Assembly (NCBI RefSeq): GCF_014207375.1
Contig: NZ_JACHEE010000001.1
Coordinates: 453,708-517,707, forward strand
Source: Arthrobacter sp. AZCC_0090
GTDB taxonomy: Bacteria; Actinomycetota; Actinomycetes; Actinomycetales; Micrococcaceae
DNA: 64,000 bases
Direction of reading: 5' to 3'
Under the pieces are notes generated by a model. That model saw only the letters and a program-made list of their open reading frames with translations, made no database searches and was not told the DNA's origin. Shown in pieces: positions 45,101 through 54,615 of this stretch (positions are counted from its first letter, which is position 1; each line of letters begins with the position of its first letter). A program made the position numbers and the translations under genes.

Positions 45101-46573
45101 ATGCGCTGGTTACAGAAGTATCACAAGAAGCAGGGCCTGCGGACAGGCGAGTCCCGCCGCCTGAACAACCCAAACAAGAACAAGCAGTTGATGTCCATTA
45201 TGGGCGTCCTGTTGCTCACCGCGGGGACCCTCGGCGGAATCGCCGTTCCCGCCCATGCCGCAGCCCCGACCATCGTGAGCCTGACCTTCGACGACGGCAA
45301 CGACAATCAACTCGCTGCAGAGCAGGTGCTCAAGGCCCACGGGCTGGTGGGAACCTTCTTCATCACTACCAGCTGGATCGGCACGCCCAGCTACTTGACC
45401 CAAGCAAATCTGCAAACCATCGCCGGCGACGGCAATGAAATCGGCGGCCATACCGTCACCCACCCGGATCTGACCACTCTCACCGCCGCGGCCGCAAGCG
45501 CGGAAATCTGCAACGGCAAATCGACACTGGAAAGCTGGGGATTCCAGGTGAGCAACTTCGCCTATCCCTTTGCCGCGGAAAACGCGACCGTCCAGACTGA
45601 GGTCAAGAACTGCGGATTTGCAAGCGGACGGGGTCTGGGCGACATCCGATCACCCGCCAGCTGCCCAAGCTGCCCGTTCGCCGAGACCCTTCCTCCGGCA
45701 AACCCCCTGGTCACCAAGGCTCCGGATGAAGTCGACAGCACCTGGACCCTTCAGAATCTGCAGGATCTGGTCACCAATGCCGAAAGCACTGGCGGGTGGC
45801 TTCAGCTGACGTTCCACCACATCGCGATCGGAACTGATCCCACGCTGACCATCAGCCCGACGCTCTTTGACACGTTTGTTACTTGGCTGGCCGCCCGGAC
45901 CGCCAACGGAACCACGTCGGTCAAAACCGTGGCCCAGGCGCTGGGACAATCGACGCCGCCGCCACCGCCACCGCCACCCCCTGCATCGAGTCCGTTCATT
46001 GACGTTCCCGTCGGTTACCCGTTCTTTACTGAGATCAACTGGATGGCGGCGCAGGGCATCTCCACCGGCTGGGACGAAGGAAACGGGACTAAGACCTACC
46101 GCCCGCTGCAGGCCGCGAACCGGGACGCCATGGCAGCCTTCATGTACAGACTCGCCGGCAGTCCCGCGTTCATTCCCCCAGCCGTTTCGCCTTTCAGCGA
46201 CACGACACCTCAAACTGCGTTCTACAAAGAGATCTCATGGCTGGCGGCCCAGGGCATCTCCACCGGTTGGGATGAAGGAAACGGGACCAGGACCTACCGC
46301 CCGCTCCAGGCCGTGAACCGTGATGCCACGGCAGCCTTCTTGTACCGCTTCGCACACAGTCCTGCCTTCACAGCCCCGGCCGTTTCGCCCTTCGCCGACG
46401 TATCGCCCCAGGCCCCGTTCTATAAGGAAATCACGTGGCTCTCGTCCACAGGAATCTCCAAAGGTTGGACCGAAACCAACGGAACCAGGACCTTTCGGCC
46501 TGGCACACCCGTCAACCGGGACGCGGTGGCGGCCTTCATGTATCGCTACGACACCAGCTTCCCAAGGAATTGA
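45101..46573 (+). CDS. Polysaccharide deacetylase with three SLH-type repeats
   Basis: This 490-residue exported protein has a long basic N-region before the membrane segment (MSIMGVLLLTAGTLGGIAVPAHA) and cleavage around AHA. The NodB-type deacetylase has SLTFDDGNDNQ, GGHTVTHPDLTTL and the C-terminal LTFHHIAIG. A linker with nine prolines joins three S-layer-homology-like repeats of 66 residues (HPFxDVP, EINWMAAQGISTGWDEGNG, RDAMAAFMYRLAG pattern). SLH domains attach enzymes to the cell wall, so it likely modifies wall polysaccharide or peptidoglycan. GGAGGA stands before the ATG. Confidence 0.92.
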   Translation: MRWLQKYHKKQGLRTGESRRLNNPNKNKQLMSIMGVLLLTAGTLGGIAVPAHAAAPTIVSLTFDDGNDNQLAAEQVLKAHGLVGTFFITTSWIGTPSYLTQANLQTIAGDGNEIGGHTVTHPDLTTLTAAAASAEICNGKSTLESWGFQVSNFAYPFAAENATVQTEVKNCGFASGRGLGDIRSPASCPSCPFAETLPPANPLVTKAPDEVDSTWTLQNLQDLVTNAESTGGWLQLTFHHIAIGTDPTLTISPTLFDTFVTWLAARTANGTTSVKTVAQALGQSTPPPPPPPPPASSPFIDVPVGYPFFTEINWMAAQGISTGWDEGNGTKTYRPLQAANRDAMAAFMYRLAGSPAFIPPAVSPFSDTTPQTAFYKEISWLAAQGISTGWDEGNGTRTYRPLQAVNRDATAAFLYRFAHSPAFTAPAVSPFADVSPQAPFYKEITWLSSTGISKGWTETNGTRTFRPGTPVNRDAVAAFMYRYDTSFPRN

Positions 46574-46596
46574 CGGGGTTGGTTCGAGTTGGTTCG

Positions 46597-46632
46597 GGCT
46601 TGCGGGCGCTATCGGCGCGGACACCGCAAGCC
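46597..46632. terminator. Bidirectional hairpin terminator
   Basis: GGCTTGCGG (46597-46605) and CCGCAAGCC (46624-46632) form a nine-base stem with an 18-base loop, between the convergent deacetylase and AlkD-like genes. No strong T-tract follows on either side. Confidence 0.6.
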
Positions 46633-46635
46633 GGG

Positions 46636-47292
46636 TCAAGCGACTGACGACGGGAATTGCAGGTCAGGCCTGCGTTTGGCAACCTCACTCAGCACGGCGG
46701 AAACCGCCTCCCTGACTATGTCCGCTTCACCGCCGGTCTCCCTAGCGGCGTCGAGCGCCAGCTGGGCATGGCCCACAAACGCGTCCCAGTCGCCTCCTCC
46801 GGCGCATAGGGCCCGTATTGGCGACATGAGGGCGGCGCGGCAGAGCCACTCGTCACGTTCCCGCACCCAGCGATCCAGCACGCTTCCGGCCCGGGTCTTA
46901 GCTTGCCCTTTCAACCTGGCAATCAAAGGTCCAATCACGTCAACCGCGAGCGGATCGACCAGATCGCGCATCCTTCCTTCACGGATAAAGCCCTCAAGGC
47001 GCGTCAAATCGGTATTCGTCAGCAGAAGGACGTTGGACTGCAGCAGGACAACTGCCGAAAGCCGTCGCTCGAAAACGGGAACCTCCCACAATTCCGAGCT
47101 CAAGGCAGTGACCTCGTCATGCCCGAGTTGCGGGTAGCGGCGGAGCGTGTCGCGAATCGTCCCTCGGATCGCCCCGGTCGAGGACCCATAGTGACTTAGC
47201 CTGTTTCCCAACCGCGCCTGCGCCTGCTCCGCACGGATCCACGAGCCTTCACGGCGTAAAGCTTCGTCGATGAAGCTGGCTGCGTCACTCAT
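46636..47292 (-). CDS. DNA alkylation repeat protein, AlkD-like
   Basis: This 218-residue all-helical protein matches AlkD-type HEAT-like repeats: SSELWEVPVFERRLSAVVLLQ, LEGFIREGRMRDLVDPLAVDV and VRERDEWLCRAALMSP, ending SAVLSEVAKRRPDL. AlkD excises positively charged alkylated bases, using aromatic and acidic residues. The ATG at 47292 has no strong ribosome binding site; the frame continues upstream but without the conserved region. Function as a glycosylase is inferred from the family. Confidence 0.83.
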   Translation of the reverse strand: MSDAASFIDEALRREGSWIRAEQAQARLGNRLSHYGSSTGAIRGTIRDTLRRYPQLGHDEVTALSSELWEVPVFERRLSAVVLLQSNVLLLTNTDLTRLEGFIREGRMRDLVDPLAVDVIGPLIARLKGQAKTRAGSVLDRWVRERDEWLCRAALMSPIRALCAGGGDWDAFVGHAQLALDAARETGGEADIVREAVSAVLSEVAKRRPDLQFPSSVA

Positions 47293-47320
47293 GCGAACAT
47301 TCTTTCGCAATAGTGTCCGG

Positions 47321-48324
47321 TCAGACGTACTCTTCAAACCACGAAAGCGTGTCCTGCCAAGCGGCAGTGGCCTGGGCTTGGTTGTAGCGCTCGCTGGTGT
47401 CGTTGTGGAATGCGTGGTCGACGCCGGGATAAACACTGAGCTTGTGGCGAACATCAGTGGCTGCCAGTGCATCCCGAAGTGCCGGCATCGCGCCGGTGAT
47501 GCGCTGGTCGAGTTCGGCATAGACGCCAAAAACTGCTGGTTTGATCGATGGCACCTTGTCCAGGTCAGGTGCGGGTCCATAGAAGGCCGCTGTGGCTTTC
47601 AGCCTTGGTATGTCAGTCGCTGCCTGCCAGGTGATGCCGCCGCCAAAGCAATAGCCGTTCATCGCGATCCGCTCCCCGTCCACGAAACCCATGATCGGAG
47701 GTAGTCGAAACCCGCGGAAAAGTCGGAAACATGACGCCCAACGCCTGCCCGTGTCAGCGCTCCAGGGACGGCATCGGCATCCACGCTCCGCGTGCCTCTC
47801 TCCCGGCTCAGGAGATCCGGTGCCAAGGCGACGTATCCTGCCTTGGCAAAACGGCGCGCCACGTCCTGGATATGCGGGGTAAGTCCGCGGTTCTCATGGC
47901 AGACGAGCACCGCCGGCCCCGCACCGGCTTCCTCCGGTCTGGCGAGGTAGGCGCTGATCTCGGTACCATCGGAGGGGAACCGGACGGTCGCCGTCACCAG
48001 GGCGGACGCGCCCTCAGGTACGGAAAGCGGACTCTTCGCCCCCGGTACTGGCCCGGCATTGGCCACGCCGGCCGTTGCGTCCCCCGGGTTCCCGGCCCTT
48101 GGCAGCTGGGCCGACGAAGCCTTGGAGTTCGGCATGGGGTCGGTGCTATGCGGGACTTCCTCCTGTGTGCAACCGAGCTGCAGCATTGTTGACGAAGCGG
48201 CGGCCATGCTCCCGGTAATGAAGGCCACCCGACGAATGAACGCGTCCTGGGACATGTCTCCGGCACGATAGTCGTCAAAGAATTCCTCGACCAGGTACTT
48301 CTCAAATTTGCCAAGCTGGGTCAC
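47321..48324 (-). pseudogene. Dienelactone hydrolase family protein with one frameshift
   Basis: This is an exported DLH-family hydrolase in two frames. The first part has an unusual N-terminus (MTQLGKFEKYLVEEFFDDYR), a Tat-like or lipoprotein-like segment and the hydrolase start AYLARPEEAGAGPAVLVCHE, reading to DYLRS. At about 47691-47694 one base appears to be missing, since the other frame resumes MGFVDGERIAMNGYCFGGG. The nucleophile Cys (GYCFGGG), Asp (VYAELDQR) and His (PGVDHAFHND) are all intact. The GTG at 48324 was chosen for AGGAGG six bases upstream. A sequencing error would restore a normal gene. Confidence 0.8.
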
Positions 48325-48428
48325 GAAAGGCCTCCTGAGTTTGCCGCATATCTTCCTCCCAAGACTGTCTTCCGGCAAGGAGCCCGCGAGGATGGGTGTA
48401 GCCGCCAAGTAGTGAGACACTCAGTTCC

Positions 48429-49319
48429 ATGCGTGAATTCGTGGTTCTCGGCACCGCCTCCCAGGTCCCGACCAGGACCCGCAACCACAACGGATATGTG
48501 CTCCATTGGGATGGCGAGGGCCTGCTCTTCGACCCGGGAGAAGGTACCCAGCGGCAGATGATCCAAGCTGGCGTCTCGGCCAGCCAGATCACGCGCATCT
48601 GTGTTACACACGTCCACGGCGACCACTGTTTCGGGTTGCCCGGCGTCCTTTCGCGTATGGCTTTGGACCGCGTGGAGCATCCAATCCACTTGCACTACCC
48701 CGCGTCCGGCGAAGACATGATCCGCGCGCTTGTCGCCGTTGCGTCTCCCGGAATCGACCTTCGGCTTCATCCGCACGGGAGCGCCGGGCCCGTCGCCGCC
48801 GGGGTGGAGGTGCGCCCGCTGTTTCATCGAATCGAGACATACGGCTATAGGGTTGTCGAGCCCGACGGTCGGAGCCTCCTGCCGGAGAGGCTGGCGGCGG
48901 CCGGGATTACCGGACCGGACGTCAGCGTCCTGCAGCGGGACGGGATTCTGGGCGGCGTGCGCTTGGAGGACGTGAGCGCGCCGAGGCCCGGACAGAGCTT
49001 CGCCTTCGTGATGGACACGGCCCCATGTGCCGGTGCGGAGGAACTCGCCGCGGGGGTCGACCTGCTCGTGGCTGAGTCCACTTTCAGCGACGACGACGGC
49101 GACCTCGCCGCGCAGTACCGCCACCTCACCGCCGGGCAGGCGGGGGCGGTGGCTGCCACGGCTGAAGCGGGCATGCTCATCCTTACCCACTTTTCCTCAC
49201 GCTACACCGATGTCAGCATGCTTGAGGGTCAGGCCCGGGCGCGGTCCGGCGCGGCCGCCGTCGTCGCCGCAAACGACCTGGACAGGGTCCCCTTCCCGAA
49301 GCGGCAGCGATGGGGGTAG
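48429..49319 (+). CDS. rnz: Ribonuclease Z
   Basis: This 296-residue metallo-beta-lactamase enzyme trims tRNA 3' ends. The zinc motif is THVHGDHCFGLPG; further ligands are in the central and C-terminal regions (FVMDTAPCAGAEELAAGVDLL, LTHFSSRY with its His). The start GTASQVPTRTRNHNGY is the RNase Z N-terminal signature. The N- and C-terminal halves are complete. It is divergent from the dienelactone hydrolase gene, with about 100 bases between. Confidence 0.92.
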   Translation: MREFVVLGTASQVPTRTRNHNGYVLHWDGEGLLFDPGEGTQRQMIQAGVSASQITRICVTHVHGDHCFGLPGVLSRMALDRVEHPIHLHYPASGEDMIRALVAVASPGIDLRLHPHGSAGPVAAGVEVRPLFHRIETYGYRVVEPDGRSLLPERLAAAGITGPDVSVLQRDGILGGVRLEDVSAPRPGQSFAFVMDTAPCAGAEELAAGVDLLVAESTFSDDDGDLAAQYRHLTAGQAGAVAATAEAGMLILTHFSSRYTDVSMLEGQARARSGAAAVVAANDLDRVPFPKRQRWG

Positions 49320-49530
49320 AGAGCGCCGACGAAGCGGATCCTCCGCCCCCCCGGACGCTCCGAACCGCGACGCGATGGCGGCTCATGACGGCGTTGGAAG
49401 TACATGGCAATTTTGTCGTGCTTTCGGGTCGGTTCCCGGATAACCTGTCCGTGGGGAGGGCCACACCGGTCACACCCAGGCGTCCGCGGATGTGGGCGGG
49501 CTTGTCATCTATTCAGCTCTGGGGGCCGAA

Positions 49531-52500
49531 ATGACAAACGAGATGCAGCCGCTGGAAAGCGTCGGTTCTTACAGGGGCCTCGTTGAGGCAGTGCCCGACG
49601 CTTTGCTCGTGATCGACGAGGACGGACAGATCACATTCGGCAACGCCTACACGGAGCAACTCTTCGGCTATTCGCGTAGCGAGCTGCTGGGCAGGCATTA
49701 TGCGATGCTGCTTCCGGCGCGGTTCCAGGGCCAGGGCGGCGCCATCCGGGACCTCTTTGCCAGTGATCCGGGAATACACCGGGCGGGGACAGACCTGAAA
49801 CTGTTCGGCCGTCACCGTGACGGCAGCGAGTTTCCCATTGAGGTCAGCTTCGCTCCCCTCGGGGTCGGACCCGGCATGCATCTCGTCGCCTCCATCCGCG
49901 AAGTAAGTGACCGCATCCGCGTTGACGCGGAACTCCGTGACGCCCTCTCTCTGCTCAGTGCCACCCTGGAATCCACCGCGGATGGCATTCTGGTCGTCGC
50001 GGCGGACGGTACCATTGCTGGTTCTAACGAACGGTTCGCCGAGTTGTGGGGCATCCCTGCGGATCTTCTGGAGTCCCACGACGACGGCCGGTTGTTGGCT
50101 TTCGTCCTGGATCAACTCATGGATCCCGACGGCTTCATAGGCAAGGTCCAGGAGCTGTACGCCGATCCGGGAGCGGAGAGCCTGGATATGTTGGAATTCC
50201 GTGACGGGCGGACATTTGAGCGCTACTCCCGGCCCCAACTCGTCGGAGATGAGATCGTCGGACGGGTCTGGAGTTTCCGCGACGTCACTTCCCGCCAACG
50301 CGCACAGGACCAGGCCCGGGAGGCGCTCGCCCAACTGGAGGGCTTGGCCGCCATCGTTGAGTCCTCGGCTGACGCGATCATTGGCATGACTCCGGAGGGC
50401 CTTATCACCAGTTGGAACCCTGGGGCCGAGAAGCTCTACGGGTACGCCGCCGCTGAAGCGATTGGCCGGGACGTCCGGCTCCTCATTCCGGACCACCTCC
50501 AGGCCGAGGACGAGGTGCTGGCCGCCGTCCTGGATGGTGGGCAGGCCCGTAGCTTCGAGACAGACCGGGTCCGCAAGAATGGGTCCATCGTGCCAGTGTC
50601 CTTGACGGTCTCCCCGATCCGCGGCGAACACGGGGTCATCGGAATTGCGACCATCGGGCAGGACATTACCGCGCGGCGGGCCGCTGAAGCCGAGCTGCTG
50701 GCTGCCCGGGAGGCGGCCCTGGAATCGAGCAGGTTGAAGTCCGAGTTCCTCGCGACGATGAGCCATGAGATCCGTACCCCCATGAACGGAGTCATAGGCC
50801 TGACGACGCTGTTGCTGGACACGCCGCTGGATGAAGCACAGCGCAAATACGCCGAAGGGGTTCAAACCGCTGCCGGAGCCTTGCTGACCCTGATTAACGA
50901 CATCCTGGATTTCTCGAAGCTGGAGGCCGGGAAAATTGACCTGGACATCACCTCCTTTGACCCGCAGTATCTGATGGAGGAAGTTGCCGGGCTCCTGGCC
51001 GAAGCGGCACAGGGCAAGGGTCTGGAACTCATCGCGTATTGCCACCCCGATGTTCCTGCCCAGCTAGCCGGCGATGCTGGCCGGATCCGGCAGATCCTGC
51101 TGAATCTGGCTTCGAACGCCGTAAAATTCACCGCGTCCGGCGAAGTCGCCATCCGGGTGAACGTCGTCGACCAGGACGCGGGAACCGCGCTGGTGCGGTT
51201 CGAGGTAAGTGATACCGGTATCGGTATCGAGGCCACGGATCATCTGCGCCTGTTCGATTCTTTTTCCCAGGCCGATGCCTCCACCACGCGCCGATACGGC
51301 GGAACGGGGCTGGGGCTGGCGATATGCCGGCGTCTGACTGAAGCTATGGGCGGGGAGATTGGATTGACCAGCACCCCTGGTGAAGGCAGCAGGTTCTGGT
51401 TCGCCATCCGCCTGCCGGTGGCTAAGGATCCTGAACGGGTTCCTGCCCCTCCGGTCCCGGGCCTGTTGGCAGGGTTGCGTGTGCTGGTGGTCGACGACAA
51501 TGCCACCAATAGGTTCGTGTTGGAATCGCAATTGAACACGTGGGGACTGCGGCCGGATGCGGTAGCCGACGCGCGAACGGCCCTCGACCGGTCCCGGACG
51601 GCGGCCGCCACCGGACAACCCTTCGACGTTGCCGTGCTCGACATGTGCATGCCGGACATGGATGGCCTCGAGCTTGCCCACGAGCTCACCGGCGACCCCG
51701 CGCTGCGTGGCATCCGGCTCATGATGCTGACGTCCGCGTCCCAGGTGTCCAAGACCGACATGACTGATGCCGGAATCGGCGAATGGCTCACGAAACCCGT
51801 ACGCGGGTCGGAACTCTACGACCGACTTATGCGGCTGGTGGCTGGCAACGCAGCGACCGACCCCGCGTCCGCACCGGCACGGCCCCCAACGCCGGACAGG
51901 CCTTCCCTGGGCCGGATCCTGGTGGTGGAGGACAACGAAGTGAACCAGCTCGTCGCCTGCGAAATGGTTACCAAACTGGGCTACCAAGCCGAGGTGGCTG
52001 CCAACGGTGCCGAGGCTGTCTCCGCCATCGCCGCCCACTCCTATGCGGCTGTGCTCATGGATTGCCATATGCCGGTCATGGACGGTTTCGAAGCGACCAG
52101 GAGCATTCGGGCGCAGGGGAACCGCTCCGCGCGCCTGCCCATCATCGCCATGACCGCCGGCGCCCAGGACGAAGACCGTGAGCGCTGCCTCTCGGCAGGC
52201 ATGGATGACTACCTCAGCAAACCCGTCGATCTGGCCGCGCTGGATGAAGCCCTGAAGCGGTGGGTCCCCCACGGGGTTAGTCCCGAAGCTGAAGCCCCGG
52301 CTGTTGATCCGGGACGCCTCGCGGTTCTTCGCGAACTGGGTCCGGCGGACGGTCGTGGGCTCTTGCCCGCAGCTGCGGGCGCCTTCCGGCGCGGCATCCC
52401 CGCCAGCATGGCTGCGCTTCGCCATGCGTTGGATGATGGCGGCGGAGACGCACTCGAACATGCAGCCCACACACTCAAGGGCGCCGCGGCCAATATCGGG

Positions 52501-52668
52501 GCCACCGGTGTTGCATCTCTGTGCCAGGAACTGGAGGATCTTGGACGCAAGGACGGTGGCCAATCCAGTACCGAGCTGCTGACCCGCCTTCTTGCCGAGC
52601 TGGCACGGGTGGATAAGGAGTTGGACAACGCCTTGGCGCTGAGCGCCTCGGATGAGGCCCACGCATAA
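49531..52668 (+). CDS. Hybrid sensor histidine kinase with HPt domain
   Basis: This 1045-residue cytoplasmic phosphorelay protein has three PAS domains (about residues 15-140, 145-260 and 270-390), HisKA with [16 protein letters not shown], HATPase_c with [10 protein letters not shown] and two receiver domains. The first has phospho-acceptor Asp in [12 protein letters not shown]; the second has [17 protein letters not shown]. An HPt domain ends the protein, with its His in [12 protein letters not shown]. No membrane segment or response regulator is adjacent. The start ATG follows GGGGGCCGAA; earlier in-frame starts exist but lack this spacing. The signal is unknown, possibly redox or light via PAS. 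Confidence 0.93.
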   Translation: MTNEMQPLESVGSYRGLVEAVPDALLVIDEDGQITFGNAYTEQLFGYSRSELLGRHYAMLLPARFQGQGGAIRDLFASDPGIHRAGTDLKLFGRHRDGSEFPIEVSFAPLGVGPGMHLVASIREVSDRIRVDAELRDALSLLSATLESTADGILVVAADGTIAGSNERFAELWGIPADLLESHDDGRLLAFVLDQLMDPDGFIGKVQELYADPGAESLDMLEFRDGRTFERYSRPQLVGDEIVGRVWSFRDVTSRQRAQDQAREALAQLEGLAAIVESSADAIIGMTPEGLITSWNPGAEKLYGYAAAEAIGRDVRLLIPDHLQAEDEVLAAVLDGGQARSFETDRVRKNGSIVPVSLTVSPIRGEHGVIGIATIGQDITARRAAEAELLAAREAALESSRLKSEFLATMSHEIRTPMNGVIGLTTLLLDTPLDEAQRKYAEGVQTAAGALLTLINDILDFSKLEAGKIDLDITSFDPQYLMEEVAGLLAEAAQGKGLELIAYCHPDVPAQLAGDAGRIRQILLNLASNAVKFTASGEVAIRVNVVDQDAGTALVRFEVSDTGIGIEATDHLRLFDSFSQADASTTRRYGGTGLGLAICRRLTEAMGGEIGLTSTPGEGSRFWFAIRLPVAKDPERVPAPPVPGLLAGLRVLVVDDNATNRFVLESQLNTWGLRPDAVADARTALDRSRTAAATGQPFDVAVLDMCMPDMDGLELAHELTGDPALRGIRLMMLTSASQVSKTDMTDAGIGEWLTKPVRGSELYDRLMRLVAGNAATDPASAPARPPTPDRPSLGRILVVEDNEVNQLVACEMVTKLGYQAEVAANGAEAVSAIAAHSYAAVLMDCHMPVMDGFEATRSIRAQGNRSARLPIIAMTAGAQDEDRERCLSAGMDDYLSKPVDLAALDEALKRWVPHGVSPEAEAPAVDPGRLAVLRELGPADGRGLLPAAAGAFRRGIPASMAALRHALDDGGGDALEHAAHTLKGAAANIGATGVASLCQELEDLGRKDGGQSSTELLTRLLAELARVDKELDNALALSASDEAHA

Positions 52669-53352
52669 CATTCGAGGGATGGCTTCTCCTAATGTTTAAC
52701 TTGGGTAGGCCGCCCGCGTGTCGGGCCGATGGTGTCTGGAAAACGAGTAGGCGGCACTCGTGCCTCAGGGCGGAGAAAGTTGTTGAATTAACACAGGAAC
52801 ACATCCGCGGCTTGAGACAGACCAGCCGGACCTCCGGGACCGGCATTTGACGGGGCCGACGGCGGGAGGGTCCCTGGAGCCCGGGGCTCGGGGCTCTCTA
52901 CCCCAGACGCCGCCGGCCCCCCAGCGTGCCAAAAGGAGTCCTCGCTGGCGCTAACCTTGAGCTCTGGACCCGCGGCAGGCGACGGCCGCCCATGAGACGA
53001 TACGGGCGGTCTGTTCTTTTTCTGCGCCTGCCGGAGCACAATTGAGAAAAGTTGGACCGTGGGTGGTGCGGCATGAAAACAGTGAGGCAAATACATGGTC
53101 CGCTTCCACGTCCTGTCTGCCGCAGAGAGCCGGGCCGGGCGGCTAACTCTCCATGGCAGCGAGCTCTGGCCCCTTGCCACGGTCGTCCTTTCTTCGGCCT
53201 GTTATGAATACCTCATCGCCCGGTATATGCGCAGGGATGCAGGCTCCAGACTGGGCATCCGTCAACTCCCTGTCGCGAAAGAGCGCAGACCTCGAAACGC
53301 CATCCGTGGGAACTAGCCCAAGCAACAAATCCACACGTGAAAGGACACCGAG
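52669..53352. other. Intergenic region without a supported gene
   Basis: This 684-base stretch holds several small reading frames on both strands, none with domains or good initiation. One of 73 residues at 53095-53316 contains CYEYLIARYMRRD but shows no homology I recognise. Short GC-rich inverted repeats occur near 52850-52930, with CCAGCG/CGCTGG about 20 bases apart. I see no RNA gene. Confidence 0.4.
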
Positions 53353-54345
53353 ATGTTCCAGACAAGTAAACGACTAACAGCGTTGGGTTCCGCACTCGCG
53401 CTGTTTCTGGCAATGTCCGCCGTCGCGTCGTGTTCCGGGCCAGTCGATACGCCCTCCCCGACTACGTCAAAGGGGACACCGACAGGGCCGGGGCCGGCGT
53501 CGGGGTCGCCAACTGTGACCCCAACCGTGACTTCGGACACCGCAGAGCTCTGCGGGGCAGGGTCCGCCATCCACTATGACCGCTCCGCCTTCCAATCGAC
53601 GCCCAAGATAGACAACAAGTGGTTTCCGCTGAAGCCCGGCATGCAGTACACGACCAAGGGAACGGTCAAGAGCGCCGATGGCACCTCCGAGCGCACGGTC
53701 GTCCACTCCGTGACCGGACTGACAAAGGTGATAGACGGCGTGAAGACCCTCGTGATGTGGGACCGGGACTACTTCGACGGGCAGTTGGTGGAATCCGAAC
53801 TGGCATTCTTTGCCCAGACGGAGAAGGGAGCGGTCTGGCTCTTCGGGGAGTACCCGGAAGAGTACGAGAACGGCACTTTCACCGGCGCGCCCCGCACTTT
53901 CATTAGCGGCATTTCCAAGGCCCAGGCAGGGATCGCCATGCAGGATCAGCCGGTGACCGGTACCCCCGGGTACGTCCAGGCCCACGCACCCGACGTAGGC
54001 TTCCTGGATTGCGGAACTGTCTTCAAGCAGCACGAACGGGTGTGCGTCCCCGCCGCGTGCTACGACGATGTGTTGGTCATTGACGAATACAATCCCCTGG
54101 AACCGTCTGTGGGCCACCAGCAAAAACTCTATTCAGCGGGCACGGGCTTGGTGAAAGTGACAGCGGTTGGCGGTGCGGACCAAGAGTCGTTGGACCTCAT
54201 CACCGCGGAGGCGCTCGCAGGCTCCAAGCTGAGTGAGATCAATCAGCAAGCACTGGAAATGGACGGGCACGCCTACCAGGTCAGTGCGAGTGTTTACGGC
54301 ACAACGCCCCACGCCGAGATAGCGACGCCAGTCTCCGGCGGCTAG
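53353..54345 (+). CDS. Hypothetical lipoprotein
   Basis: This 330-residue lipoprotein has a signal ending with lipobox AVASC and a Pro/Thr/Ser/Gly linker of about 40 residues. The mature part has conserved-looking features: IDNKWFPLKPGMQYTTKG, VMWDRDYFDGQLVESE, WLFGEYPEEYENG, and paired Cys in VCVPAACYDDVLVIDEY. I do not recognise the family with certainty. AAAGGA precedes the ATG. It lies 270 bases before the RND operon and may belong to the same envelope system, but has no overlap with it. Confidence 0.75.
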   Translation: MFQTSKRLTALGSALALFLAMSAVASCSGPVDTPSPTTSKGTPTGPGPASGSPTVTPTVTSDTAELCGAGSAIHYDRSAFQSTPKIDNKWFPLKPGMQYTTKGTVKSADGTSERTVVHSVTGLTKVIDGVKTLVMWDRDYFDGQLVESELAFFAQTEKGAVWLFGEYPEEYENGTFTGAPRTFISGISKAQAGIAMQDQPVTGTPGYVQAHAPDVGFLDCGTVFKQHERVCVPAACYDDVLVIDEYNPLEPSVGHQQKLYSAGTGLVKVTAVGGADQESLDLITAEALAGSKLSEINQQALEMDGHAYQVSASVYGTTPHAEIATPVSGG

Positions 54346-54615
54346 CGCGCGCATACCACTATCACTTGTGAAAAGAAGGAAATTCCCCTGTTGTTATCCT
54401 GAGAATCCTTACACAGATCGTTGACCCGGGGTTTGCCCGGGGATCATGATGGACGTACACGTCTGGGGGCGCTTTGGCACTGCTCCAAGGAGCCGCGTGG
54501 TGGACAGGTACCGGGGATCTTACATTTCCAACGGGCACTTACCGGAAATTGATTCTGGAGTGTCTTCTCCCCGCTATGGCTTCTCCCTCACACCCCAAGA
54601 ACCGGGCTACCGGCC

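Noticed and set aside
51064..52671. Long open frame opposite the histidine kinase
   Set aside because: The plus strand carries clear kinase, receiver and HPt motifs; the antisense product has none.
53095..53316. Possible 73-residue gene in the empty region
   Set aside because: No family, poor initiation site and atypical composition compared with neighbours.
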